Positions 60,689 to 64,000 of a stretch of DNA of 64,000 nucleotides are shown here, in pieces (within the stretch, counting starts at the first letter, position 1; every line of letters begins with the position of its first letter). The position numbers were made by a program, and so were the translations under genes. Below the pieces are notes generated by a model that saw only the letters and a program-made list of their open reading frames with translations, was not told where the DNA came from and made no database searches. Source of the stretch: Amycolatopsis camponoti (GTDB lineage: Bacteria; Actinomycetota; Actinomycetes; Mycobacteriales; Pseudonocardiaceae); assembly GCF_902497555.1 (NCBI RefSeq), contig NZ_CABVGP010000003.1:62001-126000 (forward strand), given 5' to 3'.

Positions 60689-62233
60689 ATGTCGCTTCGC
60701 CGCGGCTCAACCTCGCCCATCCCCGGGGAGCTGGACGCTTCCGACAAACTCTCCGCCTGGTCCATCGCGGGACGCGTGATCGCCGCCGCGACCCCACTGA
60801 CCGTGGTCGCCGGTGTCGACCCGGTCGGGATCGCGGTCACCGGCAACAACTTCCCGCTGGTCTTCCTGCTGATCGCCCTCGTGTACGGCCTGTTCTCCAA
60901 CGGCTACCTGGCGGCCGCCCGCGTGTGCGATGAAGAATCCCAGGACGCCAGCAGCGGCTTCTACGCCCTGATCCGCAACGGCCTCGGCCGAACCGTGGGC
61001 GTCGGCGCCGGATGGCTCGCCGTCGTCGCCTACACCGCACTCACCCTGGGCCTCTACGGGCTGATCGGCTCCGTCCTGAGCACGCCATTGTCGGACCTGT
61101 TCGGCATCGCCCTGCCCTGGCAGGCCGTCGCCATCGCCGCCGCGGCGCTGGTGGGCTGGCTCGGGCTGCTGAAGTTCAAGACCCCCACTCAGGTGCTCGT
61201 CGTCCTGGTGACGTGTGAGGTGGCGATGATCGGCGCGGCCACCGTCGCCAACTGGCTCCACCCGGCCACCGGCACCCGGCCGCTGGACGCCCTGGACCCC
61301 CACCAGCTGACCGTCGGCACCCCGGTGATCGCCGCGCAACTGGCGCTCGCCGTCCTCGGCTACATCGGCACCGAGCTCACCGTGGTCCACGCCGACCACG
61401 CCCGCGGCCGCCACAGCGGCGTCGCCCGCGCGACCATCACCGTCCTGGCGATCCTGACCGTGCTCTACGTCCTCACTCCGGCCGGGCTGAGCGTGACCCT
61501 CGGCATCGACGGCGTGGTCACCGCCGCCCAGACCGACCCGGCCGGCCTGTTCGTCCGCACCGCGGAGGCCAACCTCGGCCCGCAGTTCGCCGCGATCCTG
61601 CAGATCCTGTTCGCCACCAGCGTTCTCGCCGGCGCAATCAGCTTCCACGGCACCACGTCGCTGTACTGCGTTCGCCTGGCCCGCGACTCCGCCGCCCCGG
61701 CGATACTTGAGAGGACCGGCACGAAGCACGGCAGCCCCACCGCCGCCTCGGTCGCCCAGACCATCCTCGCGCTCGCCGCCATCGCCGCGGTGTGGGTCAC
61801 CGGGGCCGACCCGGTACAGGTGCTGTTCTATCTCGGCGGCACCAGCGGGGCCGTGGCGATCCTCGCCTTGCTGAGCTTCACCGCGCTGTCGACCGTGATC
61901 ATCCTGCGGCGCCATCACCGCACCGCTGAATCTCGCATCGTCGCCGCGGCTGCAGGGCTCGGCCCGGCCATCGACGACGACCGAACCGCCAGCCCGGCCC
62001 GACGAGTGTGGAGGGTAGTCGCCGCGTTGGCCGCGACACTCCTGATCGGCGCGCTGACCGTGACGGTGATGATCAAGCTCGACACGCTGCTCGGCGTCGC
62101 GCCGGACTCGCCGGCGCCGACCATCATGCGGGTCAGCTACCTCGTCGTGTTCCTGGCCGGAGTCGGATGGAACCTCTGGCACCGGCCACCCCCGGCGGCC
62201 AGGGCCACCTCGGGCTCGGAGGCGACCCGATGA
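60689..62233 (+). CDS. APC family amino acid/polyamine permease
   Basis: The 514-residue integral membrane protein has about 12 hydrophobic helices. The first contains AATPLTVVAGVDPVGIAVTG, matching the unwound TM1 of APC transporters, and the segment FLLIALVYGLFSNGYLAAAR follows. A hydrophilic loop at ~415-440 precedes the final two helices. AAGGAG lies upstream of the ATG. It should import or exchange an amino acid or amine. Its stop overlaps the start of the GNAT gene by 4 nt, so uptake and acetylation may be linked. Confidence 0.9.
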   Translation: MSLRRGSTSPIPGELDASDKLSAWSIAGRVIAAATPLTVVAGVDPVGIAVTGNNFPLVFLLIALVYGLFSNGYLAAARVCDEESQDASSGFYALIRNGLGRTVGVGAGWLAVVAYTALTLGLYGLIGSVLSTPLSDLFGIALPWQAVAIAAAALVGWLGLLKFKTPTQVLVVLVTCEVAMIGAATVANWLHPATGTRPLDALDPHQLTVGTPVIAAQLALAVLGYIGTELTVVHADHARGRHSGVARATITVLAILTVLYVLTPAGLSVTLGIDGVVTAAQTDPAGLFVRTAEANLGPQFAAILQILFATSVLAGAISFHGTTSLYCVRLARDSAAPAILERTGTKHGSPTAASVAQTILALAAIAAVWVTGADPVQVLFYLGGTSGAVAILALLSFTALSTVIILRRHHRTAESRIVAAAAGLGPAIDDDRTASPARRVWRVVAALAATLLIGALTVTVMIKLDTLLGVAPDSPAPTIMRVSYLVVFLAGVGWNLWHRPPPAARATSGSEATR

Positions 62234-62892
62234 CCCCCTCCGACGAGATCGTTGACCTGCACGTGTCCGACGCAGCCGAGATCGCCGAGCTGATCGCTCG
62301 GGTGTTCGCCGCCGAGGTCGAGATCACCTGGTGGCTCGTGCCGGACGACATCGCGACACGGACTCGGCTCCTGCGTGAGCAGTTCACCATGGTGATCCGC
62401 GCCGCCTTCGACAGCGGCGGCCGCGTCCAGGGCATCCGGCGAGGAGGCCGGCTGGACGCCGCAGCCGTGTGGAGCATCCATTCCGGGGGTCCTGTCACCG
62501 AGTCGCCCGGCTACGACGCCGCGCTGCGCGCGATCACCGGGGTCCACTACGGCCGGTTCCGTGCTCTGGACTGCACATTCAGGGAAACGACGTCCGAAGC
62601 GCCGCATCATCACCTTGAACTGCTCGCCGCCGATCCCCGCGGCGAAGGGATGGGTACCCGTCTGGTCAAGAACTATCTCGACTGGGCCGACCGGCAGCGT
62701 GGCTTTCCGGAGATCCACCTGCACGCCAGCAGCGGCAACGCCGCTCGCCTCTACGCCCGCCTCGGCTTCCACACCGGCGACCCGGCCGAGGTCCCCGGCA
62801 GCGGCCAGCTGTTCGTCTATCCGATGCGTCGCCATCCGCCCGCGGCCGTCCCGCCGAGCGGCGAGGCCGAGGTCAGCGTGTTGCGGCCGTAG
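62230..62892 (+). CDS. GNAT family N-acetyltransferase
   Basis: The 220-residue protein starts at an ATG that overlaps the permease stop (ATGA). HHLELLAADPRGEGMGTRLV is the central GNAT strand with the acetyl-CoA loop (R-G-x-G-x-G variant), followed by LHASSGNAARLYARLGFHTG, the classical C-terminal motif. The N-terminal region contains AEVEITWWLVPDD. Coupling with the permease suggests acetylation of an imported amine or amino acid analogue; the substrate is unknown. Confidence 0.9.
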   Translation: MTPSDEIVDLHVSDAAEIAELIARVFAAEVEITWWLVPDDIATRTRLLREQFTMVIRAAFDSGGRVQGIRRGGRLDAAAVWSIHSGGPVTESPGYDAALRAITGVHYGRFRALDCTFRETTSEAPHHHLELLAADPRGEGMGTRLVKNYLDWADRQRGFPEIHLHASSGNAARLYARLGFHTGDPAEVPGSGQLFVYPMRRHPPAAVPPSGEAEVSVLRP

Positions 62893-62944
62893 ACGCCGTC
62901 CACCTCGGGCAGATGATCCCCCTGTTCATGATCGAAGGACCGAG

Positions 62945-63271
62945 ATGACCGACGCCTCGTTCATCATCGCGGCGCATTGCGTCCCCGCCGGCGAGCCGCC
63001 GACGCCCACCAGCCTCGGGTCTCGGGACTGGCGCGCCGCCGAGCTTGCCTGCGCGGGTGCCGCGGTCTATACCAGCCCACCGGAGTTCCCTCCGGAGTTC
63101 CGGAGCCCGCACCGGAGCGACCTCGCAACCGCCACGGACGTCAGCGCGATCGGTGCTGACCTGGTGCCCGCCGGCGGCCCCGATGACGGCGCGCCCGGTA
63201 GTGGTCAAGCGCAGACGGCTGTCCTCAGCGAGTTGCTTCTCGTTCTCCTGTTCAGCTGGGTGCCTTGGTGA
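62945..63271 (+). CDS. Hypothetical protein
   Basis: A 108-residue frame starts at an ATG preceded by GGACCGAG. It begins MTDASFIIAAHCVPAG and ends with a hydrophobic stretch (SELLLVLLFSWVPW). No family is recognised. The C-terminal hydrophobic tail could be chance. Composition is compatible with coding but not decisive. Confidence 0.35.
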   Translation: MTDASFIIAAHCVPAGEPPTPTSLGSRDWRAAELACAGAAVYTSPPEFPPEFRSPHRSDLATATDVSAIGADLVPAGGPDDGAPGSGQAQTAVLSELLLVLLFSWVPW

Positions 63272-63478
63272 TGGCATTCGCAATCCTGTTGCGCGACCGG
63301 ATCGGCCCAGACCTGCGTTTCGGCCGGACCGGCCACGGCTGGCCGTCTCTGGTCCGAGGTGAGTTCGGCGGTGAGGGCGCCGTGCCCGCCGACCGCCTCA
63401 CCCGGACCATCTTCGCCGGTCCGGCTGTCCCTGACCACCGGCCGCCGAAGTCGAGACCGCTCCTTTCGAAAGACAGTG

Positions 63479-64000
63479 ATGACCGCGATGCCAACGCCGC
63501 CGAGCGACCCCGCCGAACCGACTCAGCGAACGGGCGCTGATCGTCGAACGGTCGCCCACGCAGGCCTATCTCAACCGAGCACGCACACCTGCGGCGCGTC
63601 CACATCGCCGTCCGAGAACCAGTTGCCGCGAGTCACCGACCGGCTGCTGGTGAGTTTACCGTCCACTTCGGACGTGGCGTTGAGGATCGCGGCGCGGCAG
63701 TGGGAGTCGACGTCGGACCTGTGTTGCCGCAGCCGGGCGCGGATCCAGAACGTCCTGCTCGGCGGAGACCACAACTACGCGCTGGAACGGACCTGGTGTG
63801 CCAACCAGAAGCGAACACTGCCGAGCCTGCAGTGTGTGTACCGGGAGGAACGTGCGTTTCTCCAGCGGGCCGTCCGCTTCGCGACGGAGGAGCGAGGCCT
63901 GCGCCGGTTTCTGGCCATCGGTACCGGGCTGCCTTACGTCGACGCCGTTCACGATCCTGTGCTCACGTACGACTCCGGCCGTGTGGTGTATGTCGACGAC
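63479..64000 (+). CDS. SAM-dependent methyltransferase (PF04672-type), 3' end outside window
   Basis: An open frame starting at the ATG at 63479 (or the in-frame ATG at 63488) runs off the right edge after 174 codons. RIQNVLLGGDHNYALER, then EERAFLQRAVRFATEERGLR and FLAIGTGLPYVDAVHD are the hallmark of the actinobacterial SAM methyltransferase family with LLGG-DN and DIGTGLPT motifs. The last visible residues, RVVYVDD, match the strand that ends in the SAM ribose-binding acid. Here D-I-G-T-G is AIGTG, an altered SAM-binding motif. The first ~75 residues are family-unlike. Confidence 0.8.
   Translation, partial: MTAMPTPPSDPAEPTQRTGADRRTVAHAGLSQPSTHTCGASTSPSENQLPRVTDRLLVSLPSTSDVALRIAARQWESTSDLCCRSRARIQNVLLGGDHNYALERTWCANQKRTLPSLQCVYREERAFLQRAVRFATEERGLRRFLAIGTGLPYVDAVHDPVLTYDSGRVVYVDD

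Overview
The window is GC-rich DNA from a filamentous-type actinobacterium. Frequent GTG and TTG starts, ATGA/GTGA gene overlaps, many TetR/AraC/LysR/XRE regulators, an ECF sigma factor resembling streptomycete ShbA, and class I lanthipeptide genes of the FxLD type all fit a Pseudonocardiaceae-like organism (Amycolatopsis or a relative). That placement is an inference from gene content; no rRNA or other taxonomic marker is present.

Region 1 (1-10.9 kb) is the most unusual part. It holds two tandem paralogous genes (1346-5524 and 6691-10854), each encoding a caspase-like peptidase, a STAND/NACHT-type NTPase and fourteen near-identical WD40 repeats. The second is preceded by, and overlaps, an intact alpha/beta-hydrolase gene. 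The first is preceded by only the last ~53 codons of a homologous hydrolase, with the same 11-bp overlap. This looks like a duplicated two-gene unit (hydrolase plus caspase-STAND-WD40 receptor), plausibly a conflict or regulated-death system. The duplication is seen in the sequence; the function is inferred.

Region 2 (11.0-27.4 kb) is a metabolic island of regulators divergent from small enzymes: TetR/DUF302/amidase, TetR/aldo-keto reductase/DUF6351 secreted protein, TetR/hydrolase, CocE-type hydrolase, SDR, a second aldo-keto reductase, AraC, a three-gene coupled operon (epimerase-esterase-hydrolase) and a LysR. Clear palindromic operators lie in several of the divergent intergenic regions.

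Region 3 (27.4-36.8 kb) carries a three-gene recombinase module (tyrosine integrase, small HTH protein, zinc-finger recombinase-like protein) next to dnaE2, the error-prone DNA polymerase, which has a LexA-type SOS box upstream. Beyond it is a decaying patch with one intact and two broken GNAT-like genes and a frameshifted pentapeptide-repeat gene.

Region 4 (36.8-43.2 kb) is a signalling block on the minus strand: a sigma-like protein, a ShbA-like ECF sigma factor, a small membrane protein, a sigma factor fused to a degenerate cyclase-like domain, and a PP2C-like phosphatase coupled to an HTH sensor protein.

Region 5 (43.2-53.4 kb) is a class I lanthipeptide cluster of the FxLD family: accessory genes, a protein-isoaspartate-type methyltransferase, a precursor peptide, a strong stem-loop, LanB, LanC, a separate elimination-domain protein and a peptidase E-like hydrolase. 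A ~130-bp upstream module of the cluster recurs at 54.65-54.78 kb, between an XRE/TPR regulator and a resolvase-like protein that has lost its catalytic serine.

Region 6 (55.3-64.0 kb) contains a GNAT/XRE pair, a secreted trypsin-like protease, a GPP34-domain protein, an APC permease coupled to a GNAT enzyme, and a SAM methyltransferase cut by the window edge. A second duplicated leader occurs at 57.35-57.49 and 59.16-59.29 kb.
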